A stretch of DNA of 64,000 bases from Symbiodinium kawagutii. Lineage: Eukaryota > Sar > Dinophyceae > Suessiales > Symbiodiniaceae. Numbering within the stretch: the stretch's first letter is position 1; each line of letters begins with the position of its first letter. Location of the stretch: positions 268,989-332,988 of the forward strand of contig VSDK01011352.1 in assembly GCA_009767595.1 (NCBI GenBank), given 5' to 3'. Positions 55,988-64,000 of the stretch are shown here, piece by piece. Both the position numbers and the translations under genes were made by a program. The notes beneath the pieces were generated by a model. That model was not told the DNA's origin and ran no database searches. It saw nothing but the letters and a program-made list of their open reading frames with translations.

Positions 55988-56359
55988 GCTCTGTTCACTT
56001 CGTTTGTGGAAGGTCTCCCCTTGGGTTTCCAGCTGGGCGTTTGGATTTTTCCCGGCATTTTGTAATTTTTTGTAGGTCAGCTAGTGCCCTCATAGTCAGT
56101 GGCTGGAGTGCCGCTTGAGGGAAAGCACTCCAGCGGATGAAGGGCACCCCCCAGCGACCTCAGCAACTTATCAAAAGTCCCAGGCTCTGCGGTGGACTTG
56201 TGGAGTTGCTTGTCGCAACAAATCTGCACTTCCAGATCACCTCAGATCTACTGACCTGTTCCTGAGATTCCCTAGGTACAAAACTGAAACTGGACTGAAG
56301 ACTTCATAGTGCAAGCATGTGCAAGTAGAAACTTACTTACCGTAATGCGTGTTAATACT

Positions 56360-56815
56360 TTAGAACGGGTCAGGGGCAAGTTCACAGTCAACCGGTGTGA
56401 AACTTTTGGGCTCAGAAAAGTTTGGAACCTCACCTTCGCCCCATGTATCCCCCAATGGTTGGCTAGTGGAGCCTGTTGAAAAACCTTGTAGAGTGGATAG
56501 CATGGTATTCCTGCGAATCCTAAATGGACTCCCAAGCATCACTGCTTCGAACTCGCAAATGTGGGCTTCATCAGCACTCACAACATCTTCCAGAAAAGTG
56601 AGTGTCAAGCGGATTGCAACCTTGTCATTAGTCTGTAAGCCAGTGAAAAGCCAAAAAGTTGTGGTTTGTGGGAGGTAGGCATTTGAGAAGGGTTGATGAC
56701 AAAACTGAGAAGCGGAAACTTGCTTGACGACTTCACTGTTTTGTACCCAGCAGCAGCAAGGGCACCACTGGCACTGTGAGCTTACTGTTGGTTCCAGTCT
56801 CTGGGGTTGTCTCAC
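56360..56815 (-). CDS. Unassigned open frame on the minus strand
   Basis: 151 codons open on the minus strand with balanced composition, including RLTLTFLEDVVSADEAH and ICEFEAVMLGSPFRIRR. It resembles protein more than most chance frames here, but no family is recognised and no upstream signal is seen. It lies in an otherwise gene-free gap between + strand exons, so it could be a remnant of an inserted gene or chance. Confidence 0.2.
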   Translation of the reverse strand: MRQPQRLEPTVSSQCQWCPCCCWVQNSEVVKQVSASQFCHQPFSNAYLPQTTTFWLFTGLQTNDKVAIRLTLTFLEDVVSADEAHICEFEAVMLGSPFRIRRNTMLSTLQGFSTGSTSQPLGDTWGEGEVPNFSEPKSFTPVDCELAPDPF

Positions 56816-57131
56816 TGAGTGTCAACTAACAGCAAACACCAAAGTATTTAGGGCTTTCAGGTCCGAGAAGTTACAGTTCTAAGGTTTAGAATTTTTGATA
56901 ATGTTCAGTATTGATCATTTTGATCATTATTAACCACTAATTGACAACCAGTAATGATCATTGTGCAGCAATAGCCTAGAATAATTCAGTACTCATTAAC
57001 CATGGCTGAACTAGCCACCAACCAGAAACTCTTTGGACCAATTAGCTTTGCAAAACGCCTGTTTTGTGTGGGCCTGCACGCCTCACGTGGTTGCGAGCGA
57101 CAAGCCCAACTGCAAAAAACTGTAGTAGCAC

Positions 57132-57173
<42 letters not shown>

Positions 57174-57220
57174 CGCAGGAGTAGAAGTAGAAGTAGAAGC
57201 AGCAGCAGCAGCACCAGTCG
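57132..57220. repeat. CAG/AGC trinucleotide run
   Basis: About 14 uninterrupted AGC/CAG triplets (57133-57175) followed by an AGTAGAAGTAGAAGC tract and five more CAG triplets. The + frames read poly-Ser, poly-Gln or poly-Ala; the minus frames poly-Leu or poly-Cys. It is about 65 bases upstream of the next exon. Confidence 0.92.
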
Positions 57221-57284
57221 TCTTAGTACTAGTCGTACCTGGAGGAGCCACAGCAATAGCCACAGTGCTAGCTTTGCCGGCCAG

Positions 57285-57332
57285 GCCATAGAAAAGGCTC
57301 AGGAAGTGATGTGTCACAATCTGGAGCTGCAG
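57285..57332 (+). CDS. Candidate coiled-coil exon (16 codons, phase 0)
   Basis: After CCGGCCAG|G the frame reads AIEKAQEVMCHNLELQ, with Ile2, Ala5, Met9 and Leu13 on one face. The donor is GC (GCGCCAAGC) at 57333. The reading frame also continues upstream through a Ser-rich stretch toward the CAG run, so the run could be exonic. Confidence 0.58.
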
Positions 57333-57379
57333 GCGCCAAGCCTTGGCAGCTGTGAGGTCTTGAGGCATGGAAAGGACGT

Positions 57380-58440
57380 TTTGATGTTGGTTAGCTAGTG
57401 GTTAACCATTGTTATGGTGGTTATATAGTAGCTGTTCACTATGGTCAATTGGTATCAATGATCTGTTAAATATGTTGTTTACCTATTGAATCTATTGATG
57501 TATATTTGATGCTAATGATTGTTTAATCAAAATCGTTATTCATTGGATTTTCTATGGTTGACTATGGTTAGTGGTGGTTGACTAATGGTTGGTGATGCAC
57601 AGACATAGTTTCGTGTGAATTCACGGGATCCCCAGAATCTGTCATGGGGATGCCCAACCGCTGGTTTCATTTCAAAGGAACTGTTGTGAGCACTGTGGCG
57701 ATCCAAATGACAAATGATGGACACCAAGCTATCTCGAACTGAGCCATCCGATATTTGGTTGTTACAAGATTTCACAAGTAATGATGTACAACATGTTTAA
57801 AGTAATTATCTATGACATGTTTAAGAACCTCGAATCATCTAAACATTGAACTTGATTGGACATCCTGTAAGTTGGGGTATTGTATGGTTTTGTCCGTTTG
57901 TGGACAGAAGCCTGTAGCCTCTCTGTACGTGTTGATTTCGCTCATCAGCCTCTCATCCATCGTCATCGATTGTTGGTTAGAGTTCCCCCTGTTGGTAGAT
58001 TCCTTGATTTTTGTCGATTATGAAACCCCGCATGGCACTGCTACCATTCAAGCGCACATTTGGATCCTTTCAATCGCCATCCTCAATTTGTTCATCGTTC
58101 ATTGCTACCGCTAGCAGTCTCTCATTGTTTGTTCTCAGTTTCAGCGTGGATCATTGTCATCATCAACCAGCACTGGAAACCCTTGCTGGCGTGAGCCTAC
58201 CTACCTGGTGCTTTCAAACTTTGCGCCCTAGTAAGTATGGGATGGTTGCTGATTAACACACAGTTCTTGTGGATAGCGCAACGAACAGTAACGATCATTA
58301 TTCCATCATTGTAACTATGGCTATAGCCATTGACTCATGTGTAACATATTGTAACTATATATGGCTATAGCCATTATCAACCACTCATGAGCCATGGCTA
58401 ATAACCAGCGATCTGTGAACCCATTCTGTCGGGTCCACAG
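57380..58440. other. Intron-like stretch
   Basis: Starts with GTTGGTTAGCTAGTGGTTAACC and TGGTGGTTGACTAATGG words and ends with GGCTATAGCCATTATCAACC. No exon, array or element. An open frame at 57812-58111 (+) is hydrophobic but has no distinguishing feature. Confidence 0.4.
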
Positions 58441-58500
58441 GCGAGGATACAGAGCTTGGAGCAGGAGTTGCAGACCAGGAGGGGCTGGGAGCAGAAGCAG
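58441..58500 (+). CDS. Candidate coiled-coil exon (20 codons, phase 0)
   Basis: After GGTCCACAG|G the frame reads ARIQSLEQELQTRRGWEQKQ. Ile3, Leu6 and Leu10 have heptad spacing; the rest is charged. The donor is GC (GCAATGCTG). The WEQ ending with GCAATG resembles WEQQ/WEQ with CAATGG after the exons at 2444 and 16805, a possible third relative. Confidence 0.6.
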
Positions 58501-60000
58501 GCAATGCTGGTTGTGTAAAGATCACGAATGGTGCTGAATCATCATGGTTGATTATGATCAATGATAGTGACTATGCTTGATCATGAATGGTGCTGGTTGT
58601 ATAATCATGATGGTTATATAAACATAGTTGATTATGATCCATGATAGTGAACAAATGTGAATGATAATAGTAGTTAAGGAATGTGCATGTTGTTTATCAA
58701 GGAAGTATGCATGATAATTCATGTTGTTGATAATTTTTGTGTCATCTTATCTTCGTGGTGGTTAACGTCGATTTATATGAATTATTGTGAAGTTGGCTAG
58801 TTCCCGTTAATGATGGTGAATCTGAGGTGATAAGAACCAACAACAATTGGTGGGACTAGCTCAATAGCTGGTGATTTGCCTTCAAAGATTGGGGTGGTTT
58901 GAAAGTAGTTCGAGATAATCGATTACTGCAGGAGGACAAAAAGATCAAACCCCACCCCAAGGACGAGGCCCAAAACCCTAGACCCCAAATCTCGATGTTT
59001 GGAACATGTGCCACTAAGTTGGTGGAGCTGGGGTTCGATTTTTTGGTCCGCTCGTGCCGACCTTCTTCAAGATGTTGTGGGCGCAGGGGGGGTGATGTTC
59101 AATGGTAGGTGTTTGATTTCATCGTGCGCATACGGTAGTTTGTAGTTCGAAAGTTGGTTGCAAGTGCTAGGTTGCAGTGTCATGCTGCAGTAGTGCTAGT
59201 AGTAAAGTACAATTCATCTGGTAGTACTGAGTAAAGTAATAACAGTACCACAGTAGTTAGCAAATAACAAGAGCAATGGTAGCAAATGCAATAGCATAGC
59301 AATGGTCGAAGTAGTACTGTACACTTGTTAACCACTATTTGACCACCAGTGATGATCATTCAACATTCTAATAACCGTTGTAGTATGTTGTAGTCATTAT
59401 GACCAGTAACCATTCTTAACCACTTTGTACTGCTGTGTTGTATTTCCTTTTGTGTACTTGTACTACAGTGGTGTTTGTTGCTACTGCAGGTGCGGGTGTA
59501 GGTCCGGTGTAGGTGTTCTTGTGGTCATGATGGTTGTGGCTGTCTTAGGTCCTTTTTAAGAGGAGCAGGCTCGGCCTGTGGGCCGTTTGAATCATGGATT
59601 TCACACTACATGTGGTTGGTGGTTTGATGTTTTTTGTTTTCCCTGGTAATTACCCAGACATTTGTGTTTTATGCCATGAATTCCCTGTTTGTTGTTTGGA
59701 ATAGTTGGTTTACGAAAAAGCACATTTTCGGGATAGCGCAACAAACCAACAACCAATACTGATCATTCAGCATTCAGCATTATAAATTATAACCATCATA
59801 AACATTGTGAATCACTATATAGATTGTTGACCGTTATAATATGATCATCAATAGCCATTATCAATTATTAACCAGTGTTCTACATGATTTATCATGATTT
59901 GCTAATAATCATTATTAACCACTGATGTCACTGTTCTTAACTCATCGACCATCATAGTCACTCAATGATCATTGTTCACCATTCTAACCATGGTTGACAA
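58501..60000. other. Intron-like stretch
   Basis: 58520-58680 is full of ATCATGGTTGATTATGATC and GAATGGTGCTG words, with a near-duplicate phrase at 58527 and 58586. 59200-59300 has CAGTAGTAGC-like words. 59760-60000 is rich in CATTATTAACCA words. No exon with good ends. Confidence 0.45.
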
Positions 60001-60019
60001 CTAACCACCCTTCACAGAG

Positions 60020-60061
60020 GCAGCGCTCCGCCGCGCCCAGTAGCCGGAGTCGTTGTCTCAA
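60020..60061 (+). CDS. Weak candidate exon, GC-rich
   Basis: After TCACAGAG|G the phase-0 frame reads AALRRAQ and then a stop. A one-base-shifted frame reads QRSAAPSSRSRCLNEPG, and a GC donor (GCACGGCGT) follows 47 bases on. The setting is typical (CA-rich before, TGGTTGATAGTGG after) but the frame is undecided. Confidence 0.3.
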
Positions 60062-60397
60062 CGAGCCAGGCACGGCGTAGGTAAACGCACGGTGGTCACG
60101 GCAGGGTTTCGTGTTTTTTTTTGCGGTAAAGAGGGGTTACATAAGCCATCTAAATATGGAGTTATAGGTGGTTGATAGTGGTTGATTAGTGGTTCATAGT
60201 GGTGAACGATGATCATTGCTGGTGGTTGACTAGTGACTCATAATGGTTCATTTGTACAGACTATCAGCGAATTGATAAGCCATTTGATTATGCTTCTATC
60301 TACCATAACTAGTAGTTACACTCGTTATAAATCAACGAGTCGCCAACGTTCGGGGGGCCACCTTGTATAGTTAACTAGTCAACAACCATCACTGGAA

Positions 60398-60562
60398 AAT
60401 GGATCGAGTGGTTGAGTAATGTTACTGTGATAGCTGGTAGTGCAGCTGAATGGTTGATGGGAAAATTGACCGGAAACCTCTTCTCGTAACCACCAATCGT
60501 GAGTAGTTCCCAGGTCAATTTTCCCATAAAATGTTCAACTGGGAACATTACCAGCAATCGAC
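60398..60562. repeat. Long imperfect inverted repeat
   Basis: ATGGGAAAATTGACC (60458) pairs with GGTCAATTTTCCCAT (60512), and GTAATGTTAC..GCTGGTA at the left has partner words GGGAACATTACCAGC at the right. Outer words TGGAAAATGGATCG and CGACTGG are weaker. Probably another short inverted-repeat element, about 160 bases. Confidence 0.5.
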
Positions 60563-60569
60563 TGGTGGA

Positions 60570-61410
60570 GAGAATATGCAGTTCAATGTCCTCTCAATCC
60601 GCTTGCTTGTCAAATACTAGAATAAATTGATTGAGGTTGATCATCCTGGAGGTTAATTACTGGATTGTGAAGCTATCAGACTGGTTGATTACATGATGGA
60701 ATATTCAGCTGGGGTCATGAACAGGTTGGGTTAATAGAAGTGCGAGGAGATGACTCTGAAACAGCTGCTATTGGAGATACAACTATTCAACACCACCCCG
60801 CATTGCCATAAATAGCTCATGATTGAGCTTGAAATCTCTCTGGCTGAGCGACCAAGCTGGAAAATATCAAACAATGACAACTATCACTGTCGTTGAAAAC
60901 CACGATATGTGCGTGTGTCCACTACGCGATGTTCCTAGGCACTATTTGCTATATGTAGCTGTGTTTGGTTACTGTGCACAACAAGTTTCACAGACAAATT
61001 CCGGATTTAAGGATATGCAGTTTTGCAACGACAACTATGATCCAACAGAACCAACACCAACATTTCCATCATGTGCAAACATAATTTCCAAAAACAGCAC
61101 CTTTGAGGTTGACAAACATGACAGCATATGTTGATCTAAGTTTTTGTACATTACCTCAGGTGCATGGGTATGTGCAAAGCCCCTTCAATCACCCATAGAT
61201 AGGGTTCGCCATCACTCAACCATGCCGAGTATCCAGAATATCATGATAGATTCGATTCTATTCACCAATATGCTAGGCTACAATGAGCAACTTAGAAAAC
61301 CATAGGGGATCATCGTAAGCAACAAATATCCATATCAAAGTTCCATTGCTCAACACCATGACACCAGCAATCAAGACATATCAACACCATGAACAAAACA
61401 TGCTCAGCCA
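60570..61410. other. Gene-free stretch
   Basis: AT-rich, no array or element. An open frame at 60823-61131 (+) contains several Cys but has no matching acceptor or recognised motif. Confidence 0.35.
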
Positions 61411-61416
61411 CCATGC

Positions 61417-61512
61417 GGGTGTTTCTCAAAATAGGGGTACCTCCAAATCATCCAATATTAGCCATTTGTAGTAATAAACCAACCATTTTTGGGGTCCCAT
61501 ATTTGAGAAACC
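61417..61512. mobile_element. Short inverted-repeat element, TGGTGGTTTCTCAA family
   Basis: GGTGTTTCTCAAAATAGGGG at the left; TAATAAACCAACCATTTTTG inside; GGGTCCCATATTTGAGAAAC at the right. Only 16 bases separate it from the next copy. Confidence 0.65.
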
Positions 61513-61527
61513 TTTATGCTGTTGATA

Positions 61528-61631
61528 TGGGTGTTTCTCAAATTTTGGAACCCTGCAAATGGCTGGTTTATTACTATGAATGATGACTATAAAGGGTGAC
61601 TGGGGTGGTCCCCTATTTTAAGAAACCACCA
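61528..61631. mobile_element. Short inverted-repeat element, TGGTGGTTTCTCAA family, TA-flanked
   Basis: TGGGTGTTTCTCAAATTTTG at the left and CCCTATTTTAAGAAACCACC plus A at the right. TA lies directly outside both ends (61526-61527 and 61632-61633). Interior GGCTGGTTTATTACTATGAA shows opposite orientation to the neighbour at 61417. Confidence 0.7.
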
Positions 61632-61739
61632 TATGAGACATGGTTACGCCGCAATCGAGTTGTCGTTCTGCCCTTGTGCCAGACGGCAAGCAAAGAGAAG
61701 ACGAGGCTACCGCACAGCTTTGATCTGGCTGTTAGTTGC

Positions 61740-62050
61740 TGGCGATTGGGAGCCACGTTCGTATCCCGCTGTATCCCTTTAAAGGAGGAGTGGAGCCGGG
61801 AGCTACCAGGAGGCTGGTAAGCAAAGTGGCAGTTTTTCTGAATTGTTGTTATAGGCGATGCGGTGATGTGGATAGTTGTGGATCTTGTATGATCTTGTTT
61901 GCTGCTAGAAGTTGTTCCTTTCTTCATTGAAACGGAGGTGTCAAAGATCCATTTGTGAGCCCTGGATGCGGCATTAGAGCCTCACATGCAAAGAAAGATA
62001 GGCTCTTCGGTGGTTTTAATCATTTTCTGTTTTCAATGGTAATAATTAAC
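61740..62050. other. Diverged dispersed repeat and gene-free DNA
   Basis: 61740-61815 (GGGAGCCACGTTCG, TATCCCGCTGTA, GGGAGCTACCAGGAG) is related to 49019-49100. A small helical peptide EEWSREL follows TAAAG|G at 61785 but has no in-phase donor. Nothing else recognised. Confidence 0.4.
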
Positions 62051-62052
62051 AA

Positions 62053-62104
62053 TTGGTTGGTTGACGAATATTTTTCACGACAGGGTGGTTCAACCACCAA
62101 CCAG
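62053..62104. mobile_element. About 55-base hairpin element, copy 4
   Basis: TTGGTTGGTTGACGAATATT..CGACAGGGTGGTTCAACCACCAACCAG. Arms and core palindrome match copies 1 and 2. Confidence 0.7.
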
Positions 62105-62109
62105 TAGGT

Positions 62110-62855
62110 GTTTGTCGAGGAATTTGATTGCAAACGTACTAATGAAATGACTTTGGGGCTGAGAGCAGCATTGGTCTTTCCCTGCACCTGCAACAATTCA
62201 AGCTGCTCAACCAGTGAAAGTGGGGATCTGTGGTCGGGAAGGATGACACGAGGATATGAGCGATGGTCAATATCTAAGGTTACCCACTGAATCCTATCCA
62301 GATGTATATTCCAGCTATTCTTGCAGGCCATTGACCATCATAAAGCCAGCAACAGCAGTCATTTGGCGGCCTTGGTTTTGCAGCTGCATTTGCTCAAGCT
62401 TTTAAGCAGCCTTGTAAATAGCAATCATGTTCGCACTCGTCAGCACCTTGACCGCAGGGCGACATGAAGCGTATGGGTCCTGACATGTGCTGACATGGCG
62501 TCGGTGGTCGTGGCATCAGCAACCTTCCATAACTTCAACCTATGCGGGATGGGACAAGAAGGAACCTTGAAGAAATCTTCACCATCTGATGTGATTATAT
62601 ACGATACCGGCTTTGCGGATGATGACCCTGGTTTTGTGCTCAGTTGCTAAGCAGGAGAAGCACGCATGCACCATGTTGTGCCGCACCATGGTTGTATATG
62701 TTCTTTTGCATTTGTATACATGACATATCCATGTGTGTCCTGTAAGCATCATTTTGTCTACTGTGAAACACTTGCCGTGTTGAGTTGCAATTTGTTCATT
62801 GTAATCAGCACAGTACTGTACCATTCAATTCTAGCTTTGGCACTGTCTGTAGACT
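62110..62855. other. Gene-free stretch
   Basis: No exon with acceptable ends. A leucine-rich frame (LQLHLLKLLSSL, about 62380-62415) follows GTTTTGCAG but without the G start or a donor. No array. Confidence 0.35.
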
Positions 62856-62856
62856 A

Positions 62857-62964
62857 TGGCTGTTTCTCAAAATAGGGGACCCCCAAAATCATCCTTGACT
62901 AACCATATTATATATAGTATTAAACCGACCCTTGTATGGGGTTCCCTATTTTGAGAAACCACCA
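62857..62964. mobile_element. Short inverted-repeat element, TGGTGGTTTCTCAA family, TA-flanked
   Basis: TGGCTGTTTCTCAAAATAGG at the left and CCCTATTTTGAGAAACCACC plus A at the right, nearly perfect complements. TA flanks both sides (62855-62856 and 62965-62966). The clearest copy in the window. Confidence 0.75.
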
Positions 62965-63097
62965 TATCCCAAAGTTCAACTGAACCCTGTGCTCACATGG
63001 TGCGTTTCTTCGCGAACAAGACGACTGTAAGACCTCGTCCAGACATGGGGTCGCCATTTGTTTGTTTCTGGGTGGCACACGGTTCTTGGATAAATGG

Positions 63098-63197
63098 AGG
63101 TTTCTCAAAATAGGGGGACCCCCCCAAATAGCTGGTTTATTAGTATAAATGGTTGATATTGAATGATTTTGGGGTCCCTGTATTTTGAGAAACCACC
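63098..63197. mobile_element. Short inverted-repeat element, TGGTGGTTTCTCAA family
   Basis: GGAGGTTTCTCAAAATAGGG at the left, GCTGGTTTATTAGTATAAAT inside, GTATTTTGAGAAACCACC at the right. Opposite interior orientation to the copy at 62857. No TA flank. Confidence 0.7.
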
Positions 63198-63589
63198 AAA
63201 TCAAAGATGTTGGCACAGGAGTTGGCGGTAGATAATCGGCGGACACAGAAAAGACAGTGTGGGCAGACATTCCTTTTTGAATAGACCTGCGATGACCTAC
63301 GCATACATAGTATAGACAATTATATATACATACGTTTGATATGTATATAAAAATGTCTATGTTCATCTTCACAGGTGTTTACAATAAACACATACAAACC
63401 CAAATCACACTATTTGCATGTGTTGTGCCCCATATTTTGGTCGACCTTACGCTGTCTTATTTAGGCCCTCGTTCATAAAGCCTGATCACAGCGGGCCAAA
63501 TCTATTGCATATGTTTGTTTTCTCTGTCAACCATCGCAGAACTTGTTGATGGAACACCTGGGTGGTTAAAACAATGGCGGTGGTCAATT

Positions 63590-63790
63590 AACAGGAAACC
63601 TTACAATTGGTGGTAAAAACATCCAATCTACAGGAAACCCTACCACCATTGGTGGTTCAGTTTCCAGGCTTTTTCCAAGGTCGATTTCCCTTGGGTTTCC
63701 CTCTAGAATCTTATGCTTTCCTTCTAAAATCCCATAGTTTCCCTGGAAAATCCCATAGTTTCCCTGGAAAATCCCATGGTTTCCCAGAAA
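63590..63790. repeat. TCCCATAGTTTCCCTGGAAAA tandem words
   Basis: Two to three direct copies of ATCCCATAGTTTCCCTGGAA (63730-63790) preceded by two copies of ACAGGAAACC.TAC phrases. The pattern opens long minus-strand frames that look repetitive and are not supported as genes. Confidence 0.75.
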
Positions 63791-63969
63791 AAAACCAACC
63801 CACCCTGTCGTGGTCTCCCACGGCCGCACCCCGTAGCGGTGCCGTTGCACGGGTGAGGTGTCGTTCTTTTCGTGGTGGCCTCTGCTGGCACCACAACTTC
63901 TCCATTTCCCGGTCATGAGGCACGATGAATCTCGGTGGGTCCGTGGTAGCGCCGCCGCGGCTGTACAGG

Positions 63970-64000
63970 TGGCGAGCTGGGTCAAGCGGTTAACCAACTA
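63970..64000. mobile_element. Start of a TGGCGAGCTGGGTCA-family element at the window edge
   Basis: TGGCGAGCTGGGTCAAGCGG begins directly after GTACAGG, following a GC-rich island. The element runs off the window. If the island is an exon, the first G of the element's flank would supply a GT donor. Confidence 0.55.

Noticed and set aside
57042-57368. Minus-strand poly-Leu/Cys frame and + poly-Gln frame
   Set aside because: They are translations of the CAG run in other frames; only the + exon at 57285 has supporting ends.
62920-63372. Minus-strand frame of 150 codons
   Set aside because: Most of it crosses two inverted-repeat elements (peptides such as IWWFLKI recur at several element copies).

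Overview
This window looks like nuclear DNA of a eukaryote with very small exons and large introns, most probably a dinoflagellate. There is no long continuous gene. Instead, short GC-rich open segments (about 33-102 bases) sit every 0.5-3 kb in AT-rich, repeat-filled DNA, all readable on the + strand. The best 24 start after AG with a G as first exon base, stay in phase 0 at both ends, and end at donors beginning GC (about 12), GT (about 7) or GA (about 5). AG|G acceptors with GC and GA donors are known from dinoflagellate genomes such as Symbiodiniaceae; the genus cannot be told from this window.

Most candidate exons encode short amphipathic helices with hydrophobic residues spaced 3-4-3-4, as in coiled coils. 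The simplest reading is one very large gene, or a few head-to-tail genes, on the + strand from about 2.4 kb to at least 58.5 kb, encoding a long, mostly coiled-coil protein of unknown function. Neither its first nor its last exon is identified. Exon density is highest at 19-30 kb, 35-41.5 kb and 54.8-58.5 kb.

Layout: 0-8 kb holds a diverged duplicated block (about 1.08-1.76 and 7.16-7.98 kb), one exon, and two large tandem arrays (a T-rich array at 2.72-3.23 kb and a 15-base array at 3.77-5.29 kb). 8.5-16.9 kb has scattered exons and long CAACCATC-type tracts; the exon and intron start at 16.8-17.35 kb duplicate those at 2.5-3.46 kb. 17.4-19.35 kb is AT-rich. 19.4-30 kb is the main exon cluster; inside it lie a Ser/Cys-rich ORF with an NCQH motif (24.75-25.16 kb) and a second ORF (25.73-25.92 kb) that do not look like coiled coil. 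30-35 kb is exon-poor. 35-41.5 kb is a second exon cluster. 41.5-54 kb is poor in convincing exons and rich in short inverted-repeat elements. 54.8-58.5 kb is a third cluster with a CAG run. 58.5-64 kb is mostly intronic or intergenic, with several short elements.

Two further patterns organise the introns. First, at least three families of roughly 100-130 base inverted-repeat elements, several flanked by TA, recur throughout. Second, DNA just downstream of exons is rich in TGGTTG/TGATGG words, while DNA just upstream of the next exon is rich in the complementary CAACCA/CCATCA words, so a transcript of an intron could fold and bring its ends together. No rRNA, convincing tRNA, CRISPR or bacterial operon signal was seen.
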